Source: Deltaproteobacteria bacterium (GTDB lineage: Bacteria; Desulfobacterota; Binatia; Binatales; Binataceae). From it: 39,913 bases of DNA. The stretch lies in contig JAJXZF010000011.1 of assembly GCA_021780225.1 (NCBI GenBank), positions 1 to 39,913 of the forward strand, read 5' to 3'. Below the pieces are notes generated by a model. The model worked only from the letters and a program-made list of their open reading frames with translations, searched no databases and was not told where the DNA came from. Of this stretch, positions 8,081 through 16,415 are shown piece after piece (position 1 is the stretch's first letter; each line of letters opens with the position of its first letter). Made by a program: the position numbers and the translations under genes.

Positions 8081-10026
8081 CGCATCACCCGGTACAGGTA
8101 GTAGGCGACGATCGCGAGCGCGCCCAGCAGGTAGACGAAGGCGTAAAGCTGGACGTTGCCGGATTCAGCTTTGCTGACCGCTTCGCCGCCCTCCTCGACC
8201 GTGAGGCCGGTCCCGTCAACCATCGCGTCAATCACGCCGCGATCGACGCCGCGATTCAGCAGCACCGCGGAGATCCAGAACAGCGGGCGCGAAACAAGAA
8301 CATCGTAGATTTCGTCGATATAGTATTTGCGCCAGAGCAACTCGTAGAGCGACGAGAGGCTCGCCGAGATCTGATCGGCCAGGCCGGGATTGCGGCGATA
8401 CAGCAACCACGCCGTCAGAATTCCGAGCAGCGCCGCGGACAGCGAGACCGCGCCGAGCAGCGCCGAGGCCGCGCCGGATTCGACTTCCAGCGCGGGCGGC
8501 GCGACCACGCCGGCGATCGGATGATTCACGATCGGCGCAAGGAAACGGCCGAAGGCGTTGCCCCATGCGATTCCCTTCGGCAGGGCGACGAATCCGCCGA
8601 CCGACGACAGGGCCGCGAGCGCGATCAGCGGCGCGGTCATCACGCGCGGCGATTCGTGCAGATGATGCGCGCGTTCGGGTTCGACCCGCGAATCGCCGTA
8701 AAAGGTCATGAAGATCAGGCGAAACATGTAGAAGCTGGTGAGTCCCGCCGTAACGACGCCGAGCAGCCAAAGCCAGACGTGGCCGGAGCCGAACGCCCCG
8801 TCAAGAATCTGATCTTTCGAGAAAAAGCCGGCGAAAGGCGGAATCGCGCTGATCGCGAGCGTCGCGATCAGCATCGTGGCGAACGTAATCGGCAGTTTTT
8901 TCCTGAGCCCGCCCATCTTGTTCATGTCCTGCTCGCCATGCAGGGCGTGAATCACGGAGCCTGAGCACAGGAAGAGCAGGCCCTTGAAGAAGGCGTGCGT
9001 CATCAGATGGAAAACGCCGGCCGAGAACGCGCCGACGCCCACGCCGAGCATCATGTAGCCGATCTGGCTGATGGTCGAGTAGGCGAGAACGCGCTTGATA
9101 TCGGCCTGGACGATCGCGATCGTCGCGGCGAAGAACGCGGTCACGGCGCCGGCCACGGCCACCACTTCCATCGCTTCCGGCGACATCAGGTAGAGGAAAT
9201 TCAGCCGCGCGATCATATAGACGCCGGCCGTGACCATCGTCGCCGCGTGGATCAGGGCGCTGACCGGGGTCGGACCGACCATCGCGTCGGGCAGCCAGAC
9301 ATAAAGCGGAATCTGCGCGGATTTGCCGGTGGCCCCGAAGAACAGGAGCAGCGCGGCGAGCGTCGCGACCGGCGCGAGCAGCGCGGCGTGATCGCGCATC
9401 GCGGCGAAGTCGAGCGTCCATACGTTATGCCGGGCAAGGGCGCCGACCAGCGTCAGAATTCCGAGCAGGAAGCCGAGATCGCCGATCCGGTTGACGATGA
9501 AGGCCTTGCGGCCGTTGTACGCGTATTGCGGGTTGTCGAACCAGAAGGCGATCAGCAGATAGGAACAAAGGCCCACGCCCTCCCATCCGATAAACATCTG
9601 GAGCAGGTTGTCGGCCAGCACCAGCACCAGCATCGAGAGCGCGAACAGGTTGAGATAGGTGAAGTAGCGGGCGTAGTCGTCGTCCTCCGCCATGTAGCCG
9701 GCGGAATAGATGTGAATCAGGGCGCCGACCCCGGTGACGACCAGCGTCATCACAGCGCTCAGAGCGTCGAAACGGAGGCCCAAATCGGCGTGAAACGGGC
9801 CGGCGGCGATCCAGGGCCAGAGCGAGCAGGTCAAGGCCGCACCCGGCGGCATCCTGAGCAGCGCGACGAAGGCCGAGACCGCGACGGCGAAGGCCAGCAC
9901 GATAACGGCGGGGCCGGCGAAGTTGACCGCGCCGCGTCCGGCGCGTCCGCCGTAGAACAGATTGAACAGCACCCCGATCGCGGGAAACAGCAGGATAAGC
10001 GCGAGGGCCGGGAAATTCTGCGTCAT
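8077..10026 (-). CDS. nuoL: NADH-quinone oxidoreductase subunit L
   Basis: 649 residues. The distal antiporter-like subunit of complex I, recognised by YFTYLNLFALSMLVLVLADNLLQMFIGWEGVGLCSYLLI and by GKSAQIPLYVWLPDAMVGPTPVSALIHAATMVTAGVYMI. A C-terminal amphipathic piece and last helix (YAFVYLLGALAIVAYYLYRVM) would form the lateral helix that runs along the membrane arm. ATG at 10026 lies 25 bases after nuoK. Size is typical of the family. Confidence 0.95.
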   Translation of the reverse strand: MTQNFPALALILLFPAIGVLFNLFYGGRAGRGAVNFAGPAVIVLAFAVAVSAFVALLRMPPGAALTCSLWPWIAAGPFHADLGLRFDALSAVMTLVVTGVGALIHIYSAGYMAEDDDYARYFTYLNLFALSMLVLVLADNLLQMFIGWEGVGLCSYLLIAFWFDNPQYAYNGRKAFIVNRIGDLGFLLGILTLVGALARHNVWTLDFAAMRDHAALLAPVATLAALLLFFGATGKSAQIPLYVWLPDAMVGPTPVSALIHAATMVTAGVYMIARLNFLYLMSPEAMEVVAVAGAVTAFFAATIAIVQADIKRVLAYSTISQIGYMMLGVGVGAFSAGVFHLMTHAFFKGLLFLCSGSVIHALHGEQDMNKMGGLRKKLPITFATMLIATLAISAIPPFAGFFSKDQILDGAFGSGHVWLWLLGVVTAGLTSFYMFRLIFMTFYGDSRVEPERAHHLHESPRVMTAPLIALAALSSVGGFVALPKGIAWGNAFGRFLAPIVNHPIAGVVAPPALEVESGAASALLGAVSLSAALLGILTAWLLYRRNPGLADQISASLSSLYELLWRKYYIDEIYDVLVSRPLFWISAVLLNRGVDRGVIDAMVDGTGLTVEEGGEAVSKAESGNVQLYAFVYLLGALAIVAYYLYRVMR

Positions 10027-10051
10027 GAGCTTAGTAGCGATAGACTGCGGT

Positions 10052-10354
10052 TCACCAGCGCAGCAGGTTGAGTTCGTCGGCGTTGACGGTCTCGCGATTG
10101 CGGAACATCGAGATAATGATCGCCAGGCCGACAGCGGCTTCGGCGGCGGCCACGGTCATCACGAAAAACACGATCACCTGGCCGTCCATCGATCCGATTC
10201 TGCGGCCGAGCGCGACGAAAGCGAGATTGACCGCGTTCAGCATCAGCTCGATCGCGAGGAACATCACGATCACGTTGCGGCGAATCAGAACGCCAATCAC
10301 GCCGATCGCGAACAGAACCGCGCTGAGCGCCATGTAATCGATAATCGGCGTCAC
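10052..10354 (-). CDS. nuoK: NADH-quinone oxidoreductase subunit K
   Basis: 100 residues starting at GTG 10354, which sits two bases after the nuoJ stop and about ten bases after a GGAGG ribosome binding site inside nuoJ. Three hydrophobic helices carry the conserved membrane Glu residues ([17 protein letters not shown] and [12 protein letters not shown]). These are the proton-path residues of NuoK/ND4L. An in-frame reading continues far upstream through nuoJ in another frame, but only this part has NuoK character. Size is exactly that of the family. Confidence 0.93.
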   Translation of the reverse strand: MTPIIDYMALSAVLFAIGVIGVLIRRNVIVMFLAIELMLNAVNLAFVALGRRIGSMDGQVIVFFVMTVAAAEAAVGLAIIISMFRNRETVNADELNLLRW

Positions 10355-10356
10355 GT

Positions 10357-10932
10357 TCAGGCGACCTCCCGGCGCGCTTCGGCCGCCCGTGCGCTGGACC
10401 GCGGCGGCAGCGCGGCGATCGCGGCGGACTGGCCGGCGAGACGGCGCGCCAGCGCGACCGCACCCACGATCGAGGCGAGCAGCAGCAGCGAGGTGGTTTC
10501 GAAGGCGATCAGGTAGCGCGAGAACAGCACGTGGGCGAGCGTCGCGACCGAGCCGAAAGAGGGCGCGATCGTGCGCACCTCGCGCAACTTCGGCGCGTGA
10601 GAAAAAATCACGAACAGTTCCGCGGCCAACGCCGCCGCCGCGATCGCGCCGAGCAGCTTGAGGCCGAGGCTGGCGCCGCCGCGGACGCCGGTGTCCGCCT
10701 GGACATTCAGCAGCCAGATCACGAACAGAAAGAGCACCATGATCGCGCCGACATAAACGATTATCTGCAGAAAGCCGACGGTCACGGCCCCGAGGCCCAT
10801 GAAAAGCACGCCCAGATCGATCAGCACCAGCGCAAAGCCGAGCACGCAATGAATCAGGTTGCGTTGCAAAATCGTTCCCAGCGCGCCGATAATCGCCAGC
10901 GCGGCCAGAAACGCGAACAGCCACTGCGGCAT
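10357..10932 (-). CDS. nuoJ: NADH-quinone oxidoreductase subunit J
   Basis: 191 residues with five hydrophobic helices. The segment [31 protein letters not shown] contains the conserved [12 protein letters not shown] helix of NuoJ/ND6, with the pi-bulge tyrosine thought to couple quinone reduction to proton movement. It starts three bases after the nuoH stop and ends two bases before nuoK. The last about 25 residues are Ala/Arg-rich and probably extend into the cytoplasm. Confidence 0.93.
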   Translation of the reverse strand: MPQWLFAFLAALAIIGALGTILQRNLIHCVLGFALVLIDLGVLFMGLGAVTVGFLQIIVYVGAIMVLFLFVIWLLNVQADTGVRGGASLGLKLLGAIAAAALAAELFVIFSHAPKLREVRTIAPSFGSVATLAHVLFSRYLIAFETTSLLLLASIVGAVALARRLAGQSAAIAALPPRSSARAAEARREVA

Positions 10933-10935
10933 TTT

Positions 10936-12048
10936 CTATTTTCCTCCCGCTGCGACGACCACGAACGCCGTCGCCACCAGGTTGAGCAGTCCGAGCGGCA
11001 CCAGACCCTTCCAACCCAGCCGCATCAGTTGATCATAGCGCAGCCGCGGCAGCGTCCAGCGAATCAGAATCTGCAGGCAACTGAAGATGATCACTTTGAT
11101 CCAGAAGGCGGCGAACTGCAGAATCGCGATCGCGAGATTCGGCAGCGGCCAGCTCGCGCCGCCGGGAAAATGAAAACCGTCGCGATAGAGCCACGGCGCC
11201 TGCCATCCGCCGAAGAAAAAGACCGTGATCAGCACGGCGACCAGCAGCACCTCGGCGAAGTCGGTCATCATGAAGACCGCCTGTTTGCCGCCGGAATATT
11301 CGGTGAAATAGCCCGCGACCAGCTCCGATTCGCTTTCGGGCAGATCGAACGGCACGCGTTTGGATTCGGCCATTCCGGAAATCAGCAGGAGCAGGAATGA
11401 GACCGGTTGCAGCAGGATTCCCCAGCGCGGCAGAAAACCGAACCACACGCCGCCCTGCGCGCGGCACATCTGCTGCAAATCGAGCGTGCCGTAGGTCACG
11501 ACCACCGCGATAATCGCGAGGCTCATCGCGATTTCATAAGAGATCATCTGCGCGCTGGCGCGGATTCCGCCCAGCAGCGCCCAGCGGTTGTTCGAGGCCC
11601 ATCCGCCCAGCGCGACTCCGTAAACGCCGATTCCGATGGTCGCCAGCACGTAGAGCGCGGCGACGTCGAGATTCGCCGGCTGGAGGTCGATCTCGTATTT
11701 GCCGATGCGCAGGATATCGCCCATCGGCGCGACCGCGAAGGTGATGATTATCGGGAACAGCGCCAGAAACGGCGCCAGTCCGTGGAGGAAGCGGTCCGCG
11801 CCGTCCGGCACGAAATCCTCCTTGGTGAACATTTTGATCGGGTCGGCGAGGACGGTGTTGATCACTCCGAAATTCGGCAATCCGAACCGTTTGCCGAGGC
11901 CGAGCACGTCGGCGCGGTTGGCGCCGATTCGATCCTGAATCAGCGCGCTGCCCTTGCGTTCGAACCACAGCATCAGCGTGGTCAGTCCCAACACCAGCAG
12001 GACAATAACCACCGCCTTGATCGCCCCAATCACCAGTTCAATCGTCAC
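10936..12048 (-). CDS. nuoH: NADH-quinone oxidoreductase subunit H
   Basis: 370 residues from GTG 12048. A TTG at 12105 in the same frame would add 19 basic residues that do not resemble the family. NuoH/ND1 anchors the peripheral arm and forms the quinone channel. Characteristic parts are [33 protein letters not shown] and [35 protein letters not shown], the acidic loop lining the quinone site. It is the first gene of the operon. Neither nuoA-G nor nuoI is adjacent, so the peripheral-arm genes must lie elsewhere. Confidence 0.93.
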   Translation of the reverse strand: MTIELVIGAIKAVVIVLLVLGLTTLMLWFERKGSALIQDRIGANRADVLGLGKRFGLPNFGVINTVLADPIKMFTKEDFVPDGADRFLHGLAPFLALFPIIITFAVAPMGDILRIGKYEIDLQPANLDVAALYVLATIGIGVYGVALGGWASNNRWALLGGIRASAQMISYEIAMSLAIIAVVVTYGTLDLQQMCRAQGGVWFGFLPRWGILLQPVSFLLLLISGMAESKRVPFDLPESESELVAGYFTEYSGGKQAVFMMTDFAEVLLVAVLITVFFFGGWQAPWLYRDGFHFPGGASWPLPNLAIAILQFAAFWIKVIIFSCLQILIRWTLPRLRYDQLMRLGWKGLVPLGLLNLVATAFVVVAAGGK

Positions 12049-12539
12049 GCCAGAATCGCTCGCCAGCAGGCTTTGGGTATGCGCGCGCCGCCGTATCGGC
12101 CGCAAGCGCGGTTAATCTCGCGAACGGCCCGCGTATCGCCCGCACCTTCCCGAGCGCTTGCTTGAATCGTTTCGGGAAGCCGCGTCCAGCGATTCCGCCG
12201 AGCCACAAAATCCTTAGTTAGGTAGCTTAATTTCGAGACCCGCGCCAGTCTTTGCGGCAATTCCGATCGAACTCGCGTCAAACTTGCGGCGCGGAAGCCG
12301 ACTAAGTTATCGTCCGCCGGGCCGCTTGGGCGCGCCGTTCGGGTTGAGGTAGATATTAGAAGGGCTGTTCGCCGGTGGATGGTTGTCCGGACGCATACGC
12401 CGTCCGGTCCATCCCAGGGAGCGGCTTAAGAGCGCGTAGATGAAAATTACGATTTGATGAACGCCATTTGTCATAGCCGTTCCGCGAGACGATCGGCGGG
12501 TTCGCGGATTGCACGACCGATGCGCCGCGAGTGGTTGCG
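12049..12539. other. Intergenic region between nuoH (-) and rsmD (+)
   Basis: About 490 bases between divergent genes. It must hold the promoters of the nuo operon and of rsmD-coaD, but no clear -10/-35 pair stands out on either strand. A 55-codon minus-strand frame (12307-12474) is open but has no convincing ribosome binding site or recognisable product. Nothing else is supported. Confidence 0.4.
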
Positions 12540-13109
12540 ATGCGCGTAATTTCGGGAGCGGCGCACGGACGCCGAATCGCGGCGCCGCGGGGATTGACGA
12601 CCCGCCCGGCGACCGCCCGCGTGCGATCGTCGATATTTTCGCGGCTCGCGGCGCGCATCGATCTCGAAGGGGCGCGGGTGCTTGATCTCTTCGCGGGCAG
12701 CGGCTCGCTGGGGCTCGAGGCGCTTTCGCGCGGCGCCCGGTCGGTCGTCTTTGTCGATTCGGCGCGGGCCGCCGCCGCCGCGATCGAGCGCAATCTCGAA
12801 ACATTCGGCTTCGCCGCGCGCGCGCGGATACTGGCGATGGAAACGCCGCGGGCAATCGAGCGGATGGCCGGCGAGCGCAATCAATTCGACCTGGTTTTTA
12901 TCGACGCGCCCTACGCCAACGACACCAGCGCGAGCGTGCTCGCCGCGCTGACCGCATCGAATTTATTTGCCGCGGGCGGTATCGCCGTCGTGCGGCAGGA
13001 CAAGCGGGCGCCGGCGCTCGCGCCATCGCATCTGGAACTGGTCAATCAAGCAACGGTCGGCGATCATCGCATCGCCCTTTACCGGCGTCCTCAGGCGTCG
13101 CCGAATTAA
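12540..13109 (+). CDS. rsmD: RsmD-family 16S rRNA (guanine966-N2)-methyltransferase
   Basis: 189 residues from ATG 12540 (MRVISG, the usual RsmD start). RsmD methylates N2 of G966 in 16S rRNA in the assembling 30S subunit, using S-adenosylmethionine. Visible are the N-terminal RNA-binding pattern GxxxGRRIxxPRGLTTRPATxRVRSSIF, motif I LDLFAGSGSLGLEALSRGA (residues 48-66) and the acidic VVFVD strand. The catalytic loop reads D122-A-P-Y125 where the family has DPPY/F. rsmD followed by coaD is a common bacterial pair, here 15 bases apart. Confidence 0.88.
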   Translation: MRVISGAAHGRRIAAPRGLTTRPATARVRSSIFSRLAARIDLEGARVLDLFAGSGSLGLEALSRGARSVVFVDSARAAAAAIERNLETFGFAARARILAMETPRAIERMAGERNQFDLVFIDAPYANDTSASVLAALTASNLFAAGGIAVVRQDKRAPALAPSHLELVNQATVGDHRIALYRRPQASPN

Positions 13110-13124
13110 GCCCGATGGTCTGGC

Positions 13125-13640
13125 ATGTATAACAAACCCAGGGAGCACACGCAGTCAATCGCCATTTACCCCGGCAGCTTCGATCCGATCCATAACGGTC
13201 ATATCGACGTTATCCGGCGCGCGGTCAACTTTTTCGATGAGGTTATCGTCGCCGTCGCGTACAATCCGCACAAGGACGCGGCGCTCTTCACCCCCGACGA
13301 ACGAGTCGAGATGATCCGCGAGACGATTCGCGACCTCGACCCGCGCGCGCGCGTCGACAAGTTCAGCGGCCTGTCGGTCGATTATGCCGAGCGCATCGGC
13401 GCCAACGTGATCATCCGAAGCCTGCGCGCCGTCACCGACTTCGATTACGAGCTGCAGATGGCGCAGATGAACCGGCAGATGAAGCCGAACGTCGAAACGG
13501 TTTTTCTGTTCGCGAATCCGAAGTTGTTCTTCACCGCGTCGCGGCTGATCAAGGAAGTCGTCGGCTACGGCAAACGGCTGCCCGAACTCGTGCCCGACAG
13601 CGTGATGGCGCGGCTCCGGCAGAAGCTGAAGCTCGACTAA
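13125..13640 (+). CDS. coaD: Phosphopantetheine adenylyltransferase
   Basis: 171 residues. CoaD transfers AMP from ATP to 4'-phosphopantetheine, the penultimate step of coenzyme A synthesis. The nucleotidyltransferase signature YPGSFDPIHNGHIDVIRRA carries the HxGH-type catalytic histidines. Next come the substrate loop around AYNPHKDALF-like residues, VIIRSLRAVTDFDYELQMAQMN, and the C-terminal ATP-binding FTASRLIKEVVGYG. It has about ten extra N-terminal residues compared with typical CoaD; a start nearer the strand is not obvious. It is followed by a strong terminator. Confidence 0.95.
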   Translation: MYNKPREHTQSIAIYPGSFDPIHNGHIDVIRRAVNFFDEVIVAVAYNPHKDAALFTPDERVEMIRETIRDLDPRARVDKFSGLSVDYAERIGANVIIRSLRAVTDFDYELQMAQMNRQMKPNVETVFLFANPKLFFTASRLIKEVVGYGKRLPELVPDSVMARLRQKLKLD

Positions 13641-13656
13641 TCCCGCCCAAATTGCG

Positions 13657-13690
13657 CCGCGCCGGACCTTTTCGCGTCCGGCGCGGTTTC
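13657..13690 (+). terminator. Rho-independent-type hairpin after coaD
   Basis: A perfect 11-base stem, CCGCGCCGGAC (13657-13667) with GTCCGGCGCGG (13676-13686), encloses an eight-base loop and is followed by a short TTTC. It begins 17 bases after the coaD stop and separates rsmD-coaD from the aminotransferase gene. The T-run is short, so termination strength is uncertain. Confidence 0.65.
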
Positions 13691-13763
13691 GCCGCCGGGT
13701 TGCGACCGGTAGAATTGAATTCCGCGCCCGACTGCCAATTCCGGCGCCAACGAATCGTTACAG

Positions 13764-14963
13764 ATGATCAAGCTCAATCGACGAATCGCCGCGCTCAAAC
13801 CGTCCGCCACGATGGCGGCGGAAACTCGCGCCACCGAACTCAAGGCCGCCGGAGTGGACGTTATTTCGCTCGCCGCCGGCGAGCCTGACTTCGACACGCC
13901 CGAACGAATCAAGGACGCCGCCCGGCGCGCTTTGGCCGAAGGCCGCACCAAGTACACGCCGGTGGCCGGGATGCGCGAGCTGAAGGAGGCGATCCAGCTC
14001 AAGCTCAAGCGCGACAACGGCCTCGACTACGACATTGCGGAAATCATGGCCTCGGCCGGCGGCAAGCAGGCCGAAGCCAACATTATCGCGGCGCTGTTCG
14101 ACGAGGGCGACGAGGTGATTATCCCGACGCCGGCGTGGGTGAGTTTCGTCGCGATGGTGAATCTGTCGGGCGCGTCCGCGACGCTGGCCGATTGTCCGGA
14201 GGGAAACGGTTTTTTCCTCGACCCGGATCGGCTGCGCCGCGCCATCACGCCGCGCACCCGCGGCATCATTCTGAATTCTCCGTCGAATCCGACCGGCGCC
14301 GTTTATAGCGCCAGCCAACTCGGCGAACTCGCCAAAATCCTGCTTGAAGCGGAGCTGTGGGTGCTCTCCGACGACGTCTACGAGCACATCATTTACGACG
14401 GCGGCGCGCCGCACATCTTCCAGATCGAGCCGCGCCTGAAAGCCAAAGGCTTCGCGCTGAATTCGCTCTCGAAAGCCTATGCGATGACCGGATGGCGGAT
14501 CGGATTCGCCGCCGGACCGCGCGAGGCGATCGCGGCCGCCTCGCGCCTGCAGGGCCAGAACAGCGGCAATCCCAATTCGATCACTCAGATCGCCGCGATC
14601 GAGGCGTTGACCGGACCGCAGGGCGAGACGCGCGCGATGATGGAAGAATTCCGCCGCCGCCGCCAATTGGTGGTTGAGCGCGTGCGCAAAATCCCCGGCT
14701 TCAGCCTGCCCAACGTTCCCGGCGGCGCATTCTACGTTTTTCCGAACATCGCCGAGCTGATCGGGATGAATCTCGACGGCCGCGCAATCTCCGACGGCAA
14801 TTCGTTCGCCGACTTGCTCCTCGACGCGGCGCACGTCGCGACGGTGGGCGGCAACGATTTCGGCGCGCCCCATCATGTGCGCCTCTCCTACGCGACGTCG
14901 ATCGAGAATCTCAACGCGGCCTTTGATCGAATCGAGAGCGTTGTCGCCCGGCTCAAGCGCTGA
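13764..14963 (+). CDS. Class I/II PLP-dependent aminotransferase (aspartate aminotransferase-like, type Ib)
   Basis: 399 residues, a cytoplasmic transaminase of the type Ib aspartate aminotransferase group. The PLP lysine is Lys237 in SLSKAYAMTGWRIGF. Other landmarks are the N-terminal SLAAGEPDFDTPERIKDAA, YTPVAGMRELKEAI, ILNSPSNPTGAVYS with the cofactor Asn, LSDDVYEHIIYDG with the Asp/Tyr pair, and the C-terminal HHVRLSYATSIENL, whose Arg binds the substrate carboxylate. Such enzymes transfer the amino group of aspartate to 2-oxoglutarate or prephenate. The glycine-rich phosphate loop reads SAGGKQA where NGGKQA is common. ATG 13764 fits the family's N-terminus. Confidence 0.9.
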   Translation: MIKLNRRIAALKPSATMAAETRATELKAAGVDVISLAAGEPDFDTPERIKDAARRALAEGRTKYTPVAGMRELKEAIQLKLKRDNGLDYDIAEIMASAGGKQAEANIIAALFDEGDEVIIPTPAWVSFVAMVNLSGASATLADCPEGNGFFLDPDRLRRAITPRTRGIILNSPSNPTGAVYSASQLGELAKILLEAELWVLSDDVYEHIIYDGGAPHIFQIEPRLKAKGFALNSLSKAYAMTGWRIGFAAGPREAIAAASRLQGQNSGNPNSITQIAAIEALTGPQGETRAMMEEFRRRRQLVVERVRKIPGFSLPNVPGGAFYVFPNIAELIGMNLDGRAISDGNSFADLLLDAAHVATVGGNDFGAPHHVRLSYATSIENLNAAFDRIESVVARLKR

Positions 14964-14989
14964 TTCGCCGCCGCGGTCTTCCCGCCGCT

Positions 14990-15044
14990 GGAAAAAAGAA
15001 ACGCCGCGTCCAGCATTCCCGGCCGCGGCGTTTCAGTTTTTATT
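14990..15044. terminator. Bidirectional terminator between convergent genes
   Basis: GAAACGCCGCG (14998-15008) pairs perfectly with CGCGGCGTTTC (15024-15034) around a 15-base loop. An A-rich tract (GAAAAAAGAA) precedes it and a TTTTTATT tract follows, so it can stop transcription from both sides. It lies between the aminotransferase (+) and the lipoprotein gene (-). Confidence 0.8.
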
Positions 15045-15060
15045 GCGGTTGTAATCCGGC

Positions 15061-15807
15061 TCAGTCGTTCTGGCCGCTTTCCGATTTCGGCGGCGTATAG
15101 GCCTTGTCGCGCAACAGCCACCACGCTCCGGTCAGCGGTCCGCGCAAGCCAACGGTATCCGACGGTTTGAGCTCGGCGACATATTGCTGGCTGGTCTCGA
15201 TCGTGGCGCCGGCGCTTTTCATCGCATTGATCGCGGCGTCGCGCTGCTCGTCGCTGCCGGCCGCAAGCGCGTCGCTGATCACGGTGACCTTGTAGCCGCG
15301 TTTGATCGCGGTGCGCACGGTCGCTTCCACCGCATGGTTGGCGTTGGCGCCGCCGATCACGAGGCTGCCGATATTCTGCTCGTCCAGCCAGGTCTGGAGC
15401 TTATCGTTGCAGAAAGCGTCCCTCCCGCTTTTGTTGAAATAGGGGCCGGCGTAGGCGTCCACGCGCGGATCGATCTGCGAGCCGCCCCACAGCCGCGGTG
15501 TGGCGTAATTGCGGTCATGATTGCTGATGAATTGGAAGGGGCTTGCTTCGTCACGCACGTAAAACACCAGCGTGGTGTTGGCGCGCGCCGCCGCGATCAT
15601 CGCATTGGCCGCCTGAATCAGCGGATCGACTTCATCTTGCGCCACCGGCTTGCGCCCGTCGGCTTGCAGATAATCCCGCTGCAGGCCAATCAACATCAAA
15701 GCGGCGCCGTTGCCCCGGCCATCGACCGGATGCCATTCGCAGCCGCCGATCGCCACCATCGCGGCTAACGTCGCGCAGAGCGCAGTCCAATTCCAAGCAC
15801 GCTTCAT
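15061..15807 (-). CDS. Isochorismatase-fold lipoprotein lacking catalytic residues
   Basis: 248 residues. The N-terminus is a lipoprotein signal with lipobox AIGGC (Cys23), so the protein should be anchored in the envelope. The rest matches the cysteine-hydrolase/isochorismatase fold: the strand ALMLIGLQRDYL, a middle part with FNKSGRDAF, and VIGGANANHAVEATVRTAIKRGYKVTVISDALAA. In active members the catalytic triad is Asp, Lys and Cys. Here the Asp position is Gly41, Lys126 is kept, and the Cys position before V-E-A-T is Ala159. I read both substitutions directly from the codons. It is therefore probably a non-catalytic binding protein. The Nudix gene lies 75 bases upstream on the same strand and may be in the same transcript. 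Confidence 0.8.
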   Translation of the reverse strand: MKRAWNWTALCATLAAMVAIGGCEWHPVDGRGNGAALMLIGLQRDYLQADGRKPVAQDEVDPLIQAANAMIAAARANTTLVFYVRDEASPFQFISNHDRNYATPRLWGGSQIDPRVDAYAGPYFNKSGRDAFCNDKLQTWLDEQNIGSLVIGGANANHAVEATVRTAIKRGYKVTVISDALAAGSDEQRDAAINAMKSAGATIETSQQYVAELKPSDTVGLRGPLTGAWWLLRDKAYTPPKSESGQND

Positions 15808-15882
15808 CTCAGGACTTTAACCTCCGGAACTCGCGGTCGATTAGTTTCGCTCATATTTGCGACGGCGGCAAGGATCGCGCGG

Positions 15883-16311
15883 CTACTTTCGCCAAGGCGT
15901 TGGAAACAGGCCGGTTTCCAGCCACTGGCGATAGTCGGCGAGCACTTCGGCATGATCGAAGGCGAGAGGCGCCGGCGGTTGCTCAGGACGAAACAGCGCG
16001 AGCGCCTTGGCGTCGTCGCGCGCGCGCGGCGCGCCCGTGCCGCGCCCGACATAGACCACCGTGACCGTCTGCCCGCGCGGATCGCGGTCGGGACGCGAAT
16101 AGACCCCCAACAGCGCGCGCAGTTCGACCGCAAGCGAAGTTTCTTCCCATGCCTCGCGCATCGCGGCGCTTTCGACGGTCTCGCCGAATTCGACAAAACC
16201 GCCCGGCAGCGCCCATCCCGGCGGAAAATTCTTGCGCTCGATCAATACGATTCGGTCGCCAACTTCGGCGATTACATCCGCCGCGATCGGCGGACATTGC
16301 GGACGCGCCAT
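15883..16311 (-). CDS. Nudix hydrolase
   Basis: 142 residues. The Nudix box is present at residues 38-60: G38-x5-E44-x7-R52-E53-A-W-E56-E57-T-S-L60, with the usual Gly before the last residue replaced by Ser59. The glutamates bind the metal that cleaves a nucleoside diphosphate linked to another group. The N-terminal CPPIAADVIAEV and the WALPGGFVEFGE strand are typical of ADP-ribose or nucleotide-sugar pyrophosphatases, but the substrate is not decided. Cytoplasmic. The next gene on the strand is the isochorismatase-fold lipoprotein. Confidence 0.88.
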   Translation of the reverse strand: MARPQCPPIAADVIAEVGDRIVLIERKNFPPGWALPGGFVEFGETVESAAMREAWEETSLAVELRALLGVYSRPDRDPRGQTVTVVYVGRGTGAPRARDDAKALALFRPEQPPAPLAFDHAEVLADYRQWLETGLFPTPWRK

Positions 16312-16415
16312 CCGCCGACCTTACCATTCATTTCGCCGCCGCGCATCCGGGCGGCGCGCCGCGGCCCCGCCGCTCGTTGACTTCCGCGGCGCGGCTCCCC
16401 AAAGTTCTTGGCATC

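Noticed and set aside
6524-8101. 525-codon plus-strand open frame opposite nuoM
   Set aside because: Its product is rich in Arg, His, Gln and Asp, the typical antisense shadow of a hydrophobic protein; nuoM is clear on the other strand.
8995-10071. 358-codon plus-strand open frame opposite nuoL
   Set aside because: Same antisense composition artefact of GC-rich DNA.
12307-12474. 55-codon minus-strand frame before the nuo operon
   Set aside because: No convincing ribosome binding site or recognisable domain; kept only as part of the intergenic note.
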